A stretch of 64,000 nucleotides of DNA from assembly GCA_027306695.1 (NCBI GenBank), contig DAHUZH010000002.1:19388-83387 (forward strand), in the 5' to 3' direction. Below are positions 45,365 through 55,002 of this stretch, one piece after another (position 1 is the stretch's first letter; each line of letters opens with the position of its first letter). The DNA comes from Acidobacteriaceae bacterium (GTDB lineage Bacteria > Acidobacteriota > Terriglobia > Terriglobales > Acidobacteriaceae). Both the position numbers and the translations under genes were made by a program. The notes under the pieces are model-generated. The model saw only the letters and a program-made list of their open reading frames with translations. It ran no database searches and had not been told where the DNA came from.

Positions 45365-47908
45365 ATGCTGGAGGATGATGGCTTAGGCCCCCTGCTTACT
45401 AGACGCGATCTACTCGCTCAGGCTGCTCGAGGAGTAGCACTGGTTTCCGCATCGCCATATCTTGCTCAAGCCCGAGATCTACTTTCTTATGATAATTTCT
45501 CTCCTAGAACGCGGGACAGCTTCGACTTTGGCTGGAAATTTGTGAAAGATGATGTACCTGGCGCACAACTCCCAAGCTTCATAGTCTCAAACTGGCGTGA
45601 TGTTGACTTGCCGCATGATTGGAGCATTGAGGGACCGTTTGGAGAAAAAGAGCCGGCCAGTAGTGCGGGCGCCTATTTGCCAACCGGTGTGGGCTGGTAC
45701 AGAAAGAAATTCCGTCTGTCCGAGGCGTATAGAAATAAGGTAGTCGTGCTGGAGTTTGATGGCGTCTATCAAAATAACGAGGTGTGGATCAACGGCCACT
45801 ACCTTGGCCTGCGCCCTTACGGATATATTCCGTTCGCATACGAACTGACGCCCCATCTTCATTTCGGTGGTGAGAATGTAATCGCCGTGCGAGTGGACAA
45901 TTCCCGCCAGACGAACTGCCGCTGGTATTCGGGTTCTGGGATTTACAGGCATACTTGGCTTCTTTCTACATATCCGCTCCGTGTCGCCTATTGGGGAACA
46001 TTTGTCACGTATCCCCGCATAGCGAAGGAGTCGGCCACAATTGAGGTTAAAACCAGGATCGCAAATAGTCTTAAGTCCAATTCCCAGTGTTTGTTGGCGA
46101 CCAGCATTCTCGACAAAGACGGAAATACTGTACAGGCGCAGGAAACATCTCAGGAGGTATCAGCCAATGGAGAATATGAATTTATTCAACAGATGGTAAT
46201 CGGCAAGCCCAACCTGTGGTCGTCTGCCAACCCCTATCTTTATAAGGTTCGCAGTACGGTGCATGAATCCGGTCGCGTTGTGGATGGATATGACACTCCA
46301 ATCGGTATACGCGAAGCGGTCTTCGACGCCAATCGTGGATTTCTGCTGAATGGAGAACATATTAAATTATACGGCGTGTGCATTCACCATGAAGCAGGCA
46401 GTGTTGGCGCTGCCGTTCCCGAGCGCGTATGGGAACGCCGTCTGGAAATTCTGCGCGAAATGGGATGCAATGCAATACGGACCAGCCACAATCCATACGC
46501 GGCGGAATTTCTAGACCTTTGCGACCGGATGGGTTTCCTCGTGATGGCCGAGGCATTCGATGAATGGAAGGTCCAGAAGGGACAGATTCGTTACGGTTAT
46601 AGCCTTTATTTCGACGAGTGGCACGAGCGAGACCTGAAGAACTTCCTTCATCGCGACCGGAACCATCCTTCAATCGTTCTGTGGAGCGCGGGCAATGAGA
46701 TCGGCGACCAGGCCGCTCCCGATGGTGCGGAAACTCTGCGGGGATTGCTCAAGATATTTCACGCAGAAGACCCGACGCGGCCCGTGACTGCGGCTTGTGA
46801 TCGCATCGCCTCCGATCCTCTCTCGAATCGCGCAAGACCGGAGTTTATCTCTTTGCTCGATATCGTTGGCTATAACTATGTAGACCGCTGGCGCGATCGA
46901 GCGGAGAAGTATTACAGCATCGACCGTGCGGCATTTCCGCAGCGGCGCTTTATTGGCACAGAAAGTGGCGGGATGGGCAGTATTCGCGGCGACTATAGCA
47001 GCTTGTTCACGAGCGGTGCGTCGGCAACCCCAGCACGGTTCCTATTCCAAGAGAACCGAAGAATCGACGTAGAAGAACTGTGGCAGTTTGTAAGTACCTA
47101 CGATTATGTTGCAGGCGACTTTATGTGGACCGGCATCGACTATCTGGGCGAAGCATTCTGGCCCATGAAAGGCGCATCCGCAGGAGTGCTGGATACCTGC
47201 TGTTTCAAAAAAGACGGCTTCTATTTCTATAAAAGCCAGTGGACGCAAAAACCGATGGTCCATCTGTTTCCACACTGGAATTGGAAGGGCAAGGAAGGAC
47301 AGATCATCCCAGTAACTTGCTACACCAATTGCGATACCGTCGAACTTTTTCTGAATGGCAGGTCTCTCGGAATAAAAGGCTATGAGTTTCCTCGCCTAGG
47401 AATGGAGGGTAGGTACGGAAACTATCCACCACGAGCAAAGGTCCTGCGGACCACCGCTGACCTGCATCTGACATGGGACGTGCCCTATGAGGCGGGGACC
47501 CTCAGAGCTGTCGCGACCAAAGACGGAAACATTGTCGATACGGTGGAAGTTTCGACAGCGGGAGAACCGGTAGGAATATCTCTGTCGGTAGATCGCCGAA
47601 AGATTACCGCTGACCGGCGCGATGTTGCACATGTCGTGGTCGAGGTTCGGGACGAACAGGGACGTATCGTGCCGATTGCAGAGAATGAAATTACGTTCGA
47701 TCTTCAAGGCGAGGGCAAGCTGATTGGTGTGGACAATGGAGACCCGCAAAGTCACGCGAGTTATAAGACAAATCGCCGAAAGGTTTTCAACGGATTGTGT
47801 TTGGCGATTGTTCAATCGACTGCCATCGCCGGTCAGATCAGGATAACGGCATCGTCTCCAACTCTTCGCTCGGACAGTCTGACGATTACTACAGGGTATA
47901 TGGCGTGA
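45365..47908 (+). CDS. GH2 beta-galactosidase, exported
   Basis: An 847-residue glycoside hydrolase family 2 enzyme. A twin-arginine-like signal (LTRRDLLAQAARGVALVSA) suggests Tat export. The sugar-binding jelly roll (50-210; DLPHDWSIEG, GVGWYRKKF) and the immunoglobulin-like domain precede the TIM-barrel. The acid/base is E445 in LWSAGNEIGD and the nucleophile E533 in FIGTESGG. C-terminal beta domains follow (DUF4982-like and an Ig-like module around 700-800). It should release galactose from galacto-oligosaccharides, though GH2 also includes glucuronidases and mannosidases. A locus motif lies upstream. Confidence 0.9.
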   Translation: MLEDDGLGPLLTRRDLLAQAARGVALVSASPYLAQARDLLSYDNFSPRTRDSFDFGWKFVKDDVPGAQLPSFIVSNWRDVDLPHDWSIEGPFGEKEPASSAGAYLPTGVGWYRKKFRLSEAYRNKVVVLEFDGVYQNNEVWINGHYLGLRPYGYIPFAYELTPHLHFGGENVIAVRVDNSRQTNCRWYSGSGIYRHTWLLSTYPLRVAYWGTFVTYPRIAKESATIEVKTRIANSLKSNSQCLLATSILDKDGNTVQAQETSQEVSANGEYEFIQQMVIGKPNLWSSANPYLYKVRSTVHESGRVVDGYDTPIGIREAVFDANRGFLLNGEHIKLYGVCIHHEAGSVGAAVPERVWERRLEILREMGCNAIRTSHNPYAAEFLDLCDRMGFLVMAEAFDEWKVQKGQIRYGYSLYFDEWHERDLKNFLHRDRNHPSIVLWSAGNEIGDQAAPDGAETLRGLLKIFHAEDPTRPVTAACDRIASDPLSNRARPEFISLLDIVGYNYVDRWRDRAEKYYSIDRAAFPQRRFIGTESGGMGSIRGDYSSLFTSGASATPARFLFQENRRIDVEELWQFVSTYDYVAGDFMWTGIDYLGEAFWPMKGASAGVLDTCCFKKDGFYFYKSQWTQKPMVHLFPHWNWKGKEGQIIPVTCYTNCDTVELFLNGRSLGIKGYEFPRLGMEGRYGNYPPRAKVLRTTADLHLTWDVPYEAGTLRAVATKDGNIVDTVEVSTAGEPVGISLSVDRRKITADRRDVAHVVVEVRDEQGRIVPIAENEITFDLQGEGKLIGVDNGDPQSHASYKTNRRKVFNGLCLAIVQSTAIAGQIRITASSPTLRSDSLTITTGYMA

Positions 47909-48121
47909 AGAAAGGAAATTTCTATGGTTAACAAACCCGCACCGGTAATCGCTAGCGCATCTCTCACCATCAAAGATCGAGATAGAAAACATGCATGATG
48001 ACAAGGGCATCAACGCTGGCAGAGATCAATTCGAGTGGTACACTTCACACACTTGAAGTTCAGTAATGTCCAGATGCATCTTTCCGGCCGTTTCTCATCG
48101 ATTGTTCGTCCCACAAATCCC

Positions 48122-51100
48122 ATGAAGAGAGCGGCGCAGTGCATAGACGCGCGATGGCTGTTAGAAAGCGCTTTTCGATTTGCGCTCTTTCTTCTTGTGT
48201 TGATCGCACAATATAGCATCCATGCCGAGATACCATTCCAGCCGCAGTACACGCGGCGGACCTGGCACATTCAGGACGGCCTGCCGGAAGAGACCATTCA
48301 AGCGATCCAGCAGACCAGCGACGGCTATCTCTGGATCGGCACCACCGGCGGCCTTGTGCGCTTCGATGGTTCCCGTTTTGTTCATTTCCTAAAACCCCAG
48401 CGCCGTGTAGCGCTCACGAATGACAGTACCTTTTGCATCCTGGTTGCGCGCGATGGCAGCCTGTGGCTCGGCACGGAAGGGGAGGGGCTGCTGCACTTCC
48501 AGAATGGCGTCGTCCGTGCATACACAGCGGCGGATGGTCTCACAGACGGATTCGTACGCAGTGTCATTGAAGACAGCCAGGGACACATCTGGGTGGGCAC
48601 AGATAATGGCTTGTTTCGTGTGATACGCGGCAAGATTGAAGCCGTGGACACATCTCCGTACGCACCACTCGCTGTACACGGAATCTTCGAGGACCGGCAA
48701 CATCGGATATGGGTGGGTGGCTCCACGCTGCTGGTCTTCAGCCCTGGAGGCAGAAGCCCTGAAAGCATCCAGCAATATAAACTGCCTGGGGCCTTTAGCC
48801 AAAACCGCGTCAAATGTATTTATCAAACCAGCGACGGAACCATCTGGGTAGGCACAGTCGGCGGTTTGGACCGTCTGGTGGGCAATGACTTTCACCCTGT
48901 TCCTGAAATTTCCGGCACTGTGCGTACTCTCCGGCAAACTACGGATGGAACACTTTGGATTGGCACAATCGGGCATGGCCTGTTCACCTATACGAATGGC
49001 GTCTTTGTTCGTATGGGCAGCAAAGGTCTACTCCCCAGCAAGACCGTGCTGAGCATCTTTGAAGATAGTGCACAGCAGGTTTGGATTGGGACCCAGGACG
49101 GTCTGGTTTGTCTTAGCCAGACACCCGTCAGCGTAACGCCGCTTCCGGGCGGCTCCGATCCCGATTACGAAACTATCTCGCACGATCCCAACGGAACGAT
49201 ATGGGCGGTGGCTTCCAGTGTCTACGCCATCCGCGATGGGGTAGCACGCCCTTACCAGTTCGCCAGTATGCCGCATGTTCCAGTACGCAATGTTTTTCGC
49301 GACCGCTTTGGAACGTTATGGATCGGCACCGACGGCAGTGGCGCGTATCATCTGACACCTTCGGGCGCGATCCACTATTCGGCGCCACAGCGCCTGGTGA
49401 ATAACTTCGTCCGCGCATTTCTGCAGGCCCGGGATGGAAGCATGTGGATCGCGACCGATGAAGGGGTCAGCCGTATCAGCGGATACCATGTCCAGAACTT
49501 CCACGTCCGCGATGGCCTGGCCTACTTCAGTACGCGCGCGCTGATGGAGGGCCGTGATGACGGCATCTGGATCGGCACCGACCACGGCCTTAGCCACTGG
49601 CGCTCAGGCACGTTTCTCCACGATGCAGCGACAGAAGGTTTGCGCAAAGAAAAAGTCTGGTCGATCCTCCAGGACCACAACGGCGACATCTGGTTTGGTA
49701 CGCGCGACCACGGCCTTTTCCGTTACAGTTCCGGCAAACTAATGCAGTACACTACTGCACAAGGACTGGCCAGCAATAATATCTATCAGATTCTCGAAGA
49801 CAGGCAGGAAAATCTCTGGTTGAGCGGGCCAAACACGATTTCCTCGTTCCGCCTTTCTCGAATCAATGCAGGTTCCTTTCAGCAAGCGCCTTTTCTTGGA
49901 GTCACAGTTTACGAAATGCCCTACAGCGCGGATGGTGCGCAAATGTATGGCGGGCGCCAGCCTTCCGGTTGCCTTGGGTCCGACGGTGGTGTCTGGTTCC
50001 CCAGCAATAAGGGGGCTGTTCATATTATGTCAATGCATCGGCCAGTTTATGCCGCGCCGAGGCTTTTGATTACCAGTGCGGTCTCCGACGGACGCGAGGT
50101 TTCTTTTGACTCACCTCTGACGCTTCCGGCGGACTCTTCCCGCCTTGAGATTGCCTTCGCCCCTTTGATGCTTCGCCCGCAAGAGGGTATACGTTTCCGC
50201 TATCGTCTGGAAAATTTTGATCCTGGCTGGACCTATGCGCACGCCAACCGCGAGGCCACCTATACCAACTTACCCGCCGGAAAATATACATTTCATGTCG
50301 TTGCTTTTGAAGTGAACCATCCAGAGATTACCTCTGAAATCTCATTGGGCATTACAAAACGCACATATTTCTACTACACATGGTGGTTTCTCGGCATCTG
50401 TTTATTCAGTTTATTTTTATTGATTGCTGGTATCTATCGGTCGCGTATGCGCATGGTGCGTCTGCGCTTCAATGCCGTACTGGAAGAGCGCAGCCGCCTG
50501 GCACGCGAGATGCACGACACCGTCATTCAGGGCTGCACCAGCGTCTCCGCATTGCTGGAGGCCGTTTCCAGTTTGCAAAAAGAAAAGAACGGACTTGAGG
50601 AAGATCTACTGGACTATGCACGCACGCAGGTGCGCACCACGATTGACGAGGCTCGCCAGGCCGTCTGGAATCTGCGGCACGATGACGAACCCATGGAGGA
50701 CTTTACGCATGCTATTACAGCCATTGGGGAACACATTGGCAAAGAATTTGGTCTCCATGTGGAGTGCGCGACTACAGGGCGGCCGCTTCCTATCCAGGGA
50801 TCGACCGCGCGGGAGTTGCTGATGGTGGTGCGCGAGGCGCTCTACAATGCCGCCCTGCACGGGCATCCCAGATGCATTATGATTGCGCTCGCTTACAGCC
50901 GCGATGAAATGCTCCTTAGCATTGCCGATGACGGGTCAGGCTTCAATCCTACGGCCCCAAATAACGATGGAAAGCAGCACTATGGCATCGCGGGCATGCG
51001 GGAACGCATAGAGCGCGTTCATGGGAACATAGAACTGACCAGCAGAGAGGGGAAAGGAACGACCATCCTGGTTCGCCTCAGACGCACGTATCTGCTGGCT

Positions 51101-51145
51101 ACATCTGCGAAGGCTGCGATGAAGAAAAAATATGAGCGTGCTTAG
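48122..51145 (+). CDS. Propeller-sensor (Reg_prop/Y_Y_Y) histidine kinase
   Basis: Membrane sensor kinase of about 1007 residues. After an N-terminal membrane segment, residues 50-620 carry about a dozen Reg_prop-type repeats (DGYLWIGTTGGLVRFDG-like), forming two beta-propellers in the periplasm. The Y_Y_Y domain follows (FRYRLENFDPGWTYAHANREATYTNLPAG), then one membrane helix near 752-776. HisKA_3 has the phosphorylated His798 in LAREMHDTVIQG. The ATPase domain has N, G1 and G2 boxes (VREALYNAALHG, IADDGSGFNP, GIAGMRERIE). This architecture senses polysaccharide fragments in Bacteroidetes HTCS systems, but here the response regulator is a separate protein. The start is uncertain (48035 GTG or 48074 ATG also possible). 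Confidence 0.88.
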   Translation: MKRAAQCIDARWLLESAFRFALFLLVLIAQYSIHAEIPFQPQYTRRTWHIQDGLPEETIQAIQQTSDGYLWIGTTGGLVRFDGSRFVHFLKPQRRVALTNDSTFCILVARDGSLWLGTEGEGLLHFQNGVVRAYTAADGLTDGFVRSVIEDSQGHIWVGTDNGLFRVIRGKIEAVDTSPYAPLAVHGIFEDRQHRIWVGGSTLLVFSPGGRSPESIQQYKLPGAFSQNRVKCIYQTSDGTIWVGTVGGLDRLVGNDFHPVPEISGTVRTLRQTTDGTLWIGTIGHGLFTYTNGVFVRMGSKGLLPSKTVLSIFEDSAQQVWIGTQDGLVCLSQTPVSVTPLPGGSDPDYETISHDPNGTIWAVASSVYAIRDGVARPYQFASMPHVPVRNVFRDRFGTLWIGTDGSGAYHLTPSGAIHYSAPQRLVNNFVRAFLQARDGSMWIATDEGVSRISGYHVQNFHVRDGLAYFSTRALMEGRDDGIWIGTDHGLSHWRSGTFLHDAATEGLRKEKVWSILQDHNGDIWFGTRDHGLFRYSSGKLMQYTTAQGLASNNIYQILEDRQENLWLSGPNTISSFRLSRINAGSFQQAPFLGVTVYEMPYSADGAQMYGGRQPSGCLGSDGGVWFPSNKGAVHIMSMHRPVYAAPRLLITSAVSDGREVSFDSPLTLPADSSRLEIAFAPLMLRPQEGIRFRYRLENFDPGWTYAHANREATYTNLPAGKYTFHVVAFEVNHPEITSEISLGITKRTYFYYTWWFLGICLFSLFLLIAGIYRSRMRMVRLRFNAVLEERSRLAREMHDTVIQGCTSVSALLEAVSSLQKEKNGLEEDLLDYARTQVRTTIDEARQAVWNLRHDDEPMEDFTHAITAIGEHIGKEFGLHVECATTGRPLPIQGSTARELLMVVREALYNAALHGHPRCIMIALAYSRDEMLLSIADDGSGFNPTAPNNDGKQHYGIAGMRERIERVHGNIELTSREGKGTTILVRLRRTYLLATSAKAAMKKKYERA

Positions 51146-51183
51146 AAAATATTTCACAATCCAAATAAATACGGCTTGCTCCT

Positions 51184-51223
51184 ACTTTTGTCTGATTCGT
51201 CTTCACATCCAATTGCCTATAGT
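51184..51223 (+). promoter_or_regulatory. Galactan-locus motif site 5 with -10 box
   Basis: ACTTTTGTCTGATTCG (51184-51199) is an exact consensus match. TATAGT follows 18 bases later (51218-51223). It is 95 bp before the second GH53 gene and could drive the GH53-GH35 pair. Confidence 0.7.
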
Positions 51224-51294
51224 AGCGAGTGGCCAAGCAGAGCGCATTTACAAGCTGCGCTGGATTGGTAATTTTATTCCGGTGAGGTGGTCTC

Positions 51295-52356
51295 TTGCGT
51301 TTCTCGATTGTTGCGCGCACAGGCCCTATTGCGATTTTACTTTCTTGCTTCCTGGCATACGGCCAGCAACCAGCCGTAGGTGGATCGTCGCAATACGCCA
51401 TCGGAGCAGACGTTTCCTTTTTGCCACAGGCCGAACAGCAGGGAATAATCTTCAAGGAAAATGGCGTAGCCAAACCAGCGCTCGAAATCCTGCACGATCA
51501 CAGTTACAACTGGGTCCGGCTTCGCATCTTTCACGCCCCGACCACGCTGCCAAATAACCTGGAGTACACCATCGCCGCCGCAAAGCGGGCCAAGGCAATG
51601 GGCTTTAAGCTGCTGCTCGATTTTCACTACTCCGATAGCTGGGCCGATCCCCACCAACAGCCGACTCCGCAGGCATGGCAAGGTCTCACTCATGTGCAGC
51701 TCGTCGACGCAGTGTTTGCCTATACGCGGGACACAATCGCAGCCTTTCGCAAGGCTGGCGTTCTGCCGGACATGGTTCAGGTTGGCAATGAAGTGACACA
51801 CGGAATGCTATGGCCCGATGGCAAATTGCCGGAGAACTGGGACAACTTTGCCGACCTTCTGCAGGCAGGCATCAACGGCGTCGATGCGGGACGAGGCAAT
51901 CTGGCCCGCCCGCTGATTATGGTGCACATCGACCGTGGCGGAGACATCGCCGGAACAAAGTATTTTTTCGATCGGCTTACCAGTTACAAAATCCGCTTCG
52001 ATGTTATTGGTCAGTCTTACTACCCATGGTGGCAGGGCAGCCTGAACGATCTGCGCGCCAACCTACAATTTATGGCCGCCTATAACAAGGACATTTATGT
52101 TGTCGAAACCGCCTACAACTGGAAACCAGGAAACTATCTAACACACGCTGGGCCGTTTCCAGAAACGCCAAATGGGCAACATAATTTTCTCGACGAATTG
52201 AATCGCGTTGTGATGGCCACGCCCAATGGGCATGGCAAGGGCATCTTCTGGTGGGAACCTGCCGTAGGTGGACCCCTTGCAGCGCGTGGCTTCTTCGATG
52301 CCAACGGCAATGTCCTTCCCGTGATCGATGTGTTTGATCCCTTTGCGCGCCACTAG
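51295..52356 (+). CDS. GH53 endo-beta-1,4-galactanase, single domain
   Basis: A 353-residue secreted galactanase, close to the minimal GH53 length. Signal peptide RTGPIAILLSCFLAYG. The barrel shows IGADVSFLPQAE, NWVRLRIFH, LLLDFHYSDSWADPHQQ (substrate-binding tryptophan and histidine), acid/base E166 in MVQVGNEVTHGMLWP, and nucleophile E271 in YVVETAYNW. SYYPWWQG and FWWEPAV complete the set. The start is TTG 51295, with GAGGTGG 5 bases upstream. It is likely cotranscribed with the GH35 gene 96 bp downstream. Unlike the other GH53 it has no lectin domains, so the two may act on different galactan forms. Confidence 0.93.
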   Translation: MRFSIVARTGPIAILLSCFLAYGQQPAVGGSSQYAIGADVSFLPQAEQQGIIFKENGVAKPALEILHDHSYNWVRLRIFHAPTTLPNNLEYTIAAAKRAKAMGFKLLLDFHYSDSWADPHQQPTPQAWQGLTHVQLVDAVFAYTRDTIAAFRKAGVLPDMVQVGNEVTHGMLWPDGKLPENWDNFADLLQAGINGVDAGRGNLARPLIMVHIDRGGDIAGTKYFFDRLTSYKIRFDVIGQSYYPWWQGSLNDLRANLQFMAAYNKDIYVVETAYNWKPGNYLTHAGPFPETPNGQHNFLDELNRVVMATPNGHGKGIFWWEPAVGGPLAARGFFDANGNVLPVIDVFDPFARH

Positions 52357-52452
52357 ACTTCATCGACAACTCTTGAGACCTACGGCATGTCGAATGCTTT
52401 GTTCCGGGCCGCTGGAATTGTATGAACAGCTTCAACATCCTCGAGGTGGCTT

Positions 52453-54942
52453 TTGTATTGTATTTTGAGTTCTCGTCCATTCCGTTCCTGTGTGTGCCTG
52501 CTGGTCGGCGTGGGCTTGTATTTATGCCCCTTGTATGGACAAGGCGCTTCCACTATTTTCATCAATGCCAGTGCCCCAGTTACCACGCCCTTGCCAGTAC
52601 AGGCCGCTCTCGGGATATCGAAACGTCTCGATGGCGAGACGCTTACCGTAAATTCTCAATATTTGGTATTGAACGGCAAGCCCTGGCTCCCGGTGATGGG
52701 TGAATTCCACTACTCGCGCTACCCGCAGCAGGAGTGGGAGCCGGAACTTTTAAAAATGAAGGCCGCCGGGGTCGAAATCGTTTCCACCTATGTTTTCTGG
52801 ATACATCATGAAGAAATCGAAGGCCAGTTTGACTGGAGGGGTCAACGCGATTTGCGTCGCTTCGTCGAACTGTGCGCAAAGCATGGCCTCTATGTCTATC
52901 CGAGAATCGGGCCATGGGCGCATGGTGAAGTACGCAATGGCGGTCTTCCAGATTGGGTGGTACAGCGCAGCCCAACGCGCCGCAACGACCCGATTTATCT
53001 CGCCGAAGTCCAGACTTTCTATTCGCAAATTGGAGTGCAGCTCAAAGGTCTGCTATGGAAAGATGGAGGCCCTGTAATCGGTATTCAGTTGGAAAATGAA
53101 TACCACGAATCGGGCCCGGGCGCTGGCGCCGTGCATATTGAGAAATTGAAGCAACTCGCAATTGCTGCTGGCATGGATGTTCCACTCTACACCGTCACAG
53201 GCTGGGACGGGGCCGCGGTTCCGCTCCAAGCGGTGCTGCCGGTCTTTGGTGGATATCCCGCCGCTCCCTGGGACCGTTCCTCTGGCCAGTTGCCCCCAAG
53301 CGAGGTTTATACATTTCGCTTTGAAAATCGCGTCTCCGGGAACATGGGGACCATCGGCGGTCACGGTCGGAACTCCGCCGAGGTCTATCGGAACACCCCG
53401 TTTCTGACGGCTGAAGTCGGCGCTGGCATCGAAGACACTTATTTTCGGCGTCCCGTCATTCAGCCCGATGATGTCGCAGCCATGGCGCCTGTGATGCTGG
53501 GTTCAGGAGTCAACTTATTGGGATTTTATATGTTTCACGGTGGGCGTAATCCCGATGGGCATCGCAGCACTCTTGAAGAGTCGCAGCGCACAGGCTATCC
53601 CACGGATGTGCCCATCAGATCCTATGACTTTCAAGCGCCGCTCGGAGAGTTTGGAGAAGAACGCGAATCTCTCAACCGATTGAAGCTGGTCGATTATTTT
53701 CTAAATGATTTTGGCAGTTTGCTGGCTCCCATGCGGGTCTACCCACCTAGCACACGGCCGTCCGGTCCAGCCGATTTTTCCGTCGCAAGAGTCTCTGCGC
53801 GCGCAGATGGCGAACACGCTTTTATCTTTTTCAATAATTACGTTCGAAACGCAACGATGCCCAACCGAAAAAATTTTCAGGTCCACCTGAAACTGCGCGA
53901 TGAAATATTTAATGTTCCCAGCGGTCTTATCAATATGCCAACAGGAGCTTATGGCATTTGGCCCGTCGACTTGGATATTGGTGGCTACAAACTCATCTAC
54001 AGTACTGCGCAGCTCTTTAAGCAATTCAAAAAAGGCAGCGACTCGTATTACTTCTTTTTTGAAATTCCAGGGATCGCTCCGGAATTTGCCTTGGACACGG
54101 CAAAGCTGCCACAGCCTGTAAGCAAAGGCATCTCCACACAAGTGCGGGATGGCGTGACTTACTTCAAAGTGACCGATGACGTACATCTACAGGAGATCGC
54201 GCTGGGGGGAACAACGCATCGTGTCCATCTGATAGTGATGCCGCGCTCTCAGGCCGAGGACTTGTGGAATGTAGATGGATCGAATCGCCTGCTGCTTACA
54301 AGCGCCCAGTTCTTTTCTGACGCAGGGCGGCTGTATTTGCGTTCGGATGGAGATCCCAATTTCACCTTCTCGATCTTCGGAAAAGAACGGGAGTCAATCC
54401 AGGCGAAAGTCCCTCTTCAACGGCGAGAGGCCAGCCTCTTCACTGAATATAAAGCGCATCTCACGCCAGTTTCCTTCCACACGGTTCCGATCCAGATACA
54501 AAAATCCGTGAAGAGTAGACCGTTGCAATATGCATCTCTTGGGAAGTGGGGCAAGCAATCTGTGCCGTTGGCCCCGGACGATAAGGACTTTCAGCAGGCC
54601 GGCATCTGGCGGATCAACTTGCCCACGCGCTGGCCCAACGATCTCAGCAATGTTTTTCTCCAAATCGATTATTGTGGAGATGTTGCGCGGCTCTATAGCG
54701 GGAATCGCCTTCTCGACGACAATTTTTGGGACGGCGCTGTATGGCAGCTCGGCCTGAAGGAGATAAGGTATCAAGCTCCTGGAGATATGTTGAGATTATC
54801 TATTCTCCCACTTCCAACCAGCTACCCCATGCACATTGAAGATGCCGGCATTCGCTCACCTGCTGCCGAGGCCCCGCTCGTCGATCTGAAAGATATAAAA
54901 CTAGTTCCCCAGTATCAGCTTGTCTTGCAACTGCCAAAATAA
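52453..54942 (+). CDS. GH35 beta-galactosidase
   Basis: An 829-residue secreted glycoside hydrolase family 35 enzyme. The family signature begins with PVMGEFHYSRYP, followed by TYVFWIHHEE and PRIGPWAHGEVRNGGLPDW. The acid/base is E216 in GIQLENEYHE; the likely nucleophile is E321 in FLTAEVGAG. A hydrophobic signal (CVCLLVGVGLYLCPLYG) gives export. C-terminal beta domains (about 600-800) complete the protein. The start is TTG 52453, close to GAGGTGG; a second TTG at 52465 is possible. It would trim galactose from the non-reducing ends of galactan oligomers made by the GH53 enzyme upstream. Confidence 0.9.
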   Translation: MYCILSSRPFRSCVCLLVGVGLYLCPLYGQGASTIFINASAPVTTPLPVQAALGISKRLDGETLTVNSQYLVLNGKPWLPVMGEFHYSRYPQQEWEPELLKMKAAGVEIVSTYVFWIHHEEIEGQFDWRGQRDLRRFVELCAKHGLYVYPRIGPWAHGEVRNGGLPDWVVQRSPTRRNDPIYLAEVQTFYSQIGVQLKGLLWKDGGPVIGIQLENEYHESGPGAGAVHIEKLKQLAIAAGMDVPLYTVTGWDGAAVPLQAVLPVFGGYPAAPWDRSSGQLPPSEVYTFRFENRVSGNMGTIGGHGRNSAEVYRNTPFLTAEVGAGIEDTYFRRPVIQPDDVAAMAPVMLGSGVNLLGFYMFHGGRNPDGHRSTLEESQRTGYPTDVPIRSYDFQAPLGEFGEERESLNRLKLVDYFLNDFGSLLAPMRVYPPSTRPSGPADFSVARVSARADGEHAFIFFNNYVRNATMPNRKNFQVHLKLRDEIFNVPSGLINMPTGAYGIWPVDLDIGGYKLIYSTAQLFKQFKKGSDSYYFFFEIPGIAPEFALDTAKLPQPVSKGISTQVRDGVTYFKVTDDVHLQEIALGGTTHRVHLIVMPRSQAEDLWNVDGSNRLLLTSAQFFSDAGRLYLRSDGDPNFTFSIFGKERESIQAKVPLQRREASLFTEYKAHLTPVSFHTVPIQIQKSVKSRPLQYASLGKWGKQSVPLAPDDKDFQQAGIWRINLPTRWPNDLSNVFLQIDYCGDVARLYSGNRLLDDNFWDGAVWQLGLKEIRYQAPGDMLRLSILPLPTSYPMHIEDAGIRSPAAEAPLVDLKDIKLVPQYQLVLQLPK

Positions 54943-54969
54943 ACCGGAGACTTTTTTGGTCTCGGGTTT
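54941..54969 (+). terminator. Hairpin after the GH35 gene
   Basis: AAACCGGAGAC (54941-54951) pairs with GTCTCGGGTTT (54959-54969) with one mismatch and a 7-base T-rich loop. It overlaps the GH35 stop codon. No T-run follows, so termination efficiency is unclear. Confidence 0.5.
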
Positions 54970-55002
54970 ATTGTTCTGGCCAATTTTTAAGTCTTTGAAA
55001 AG

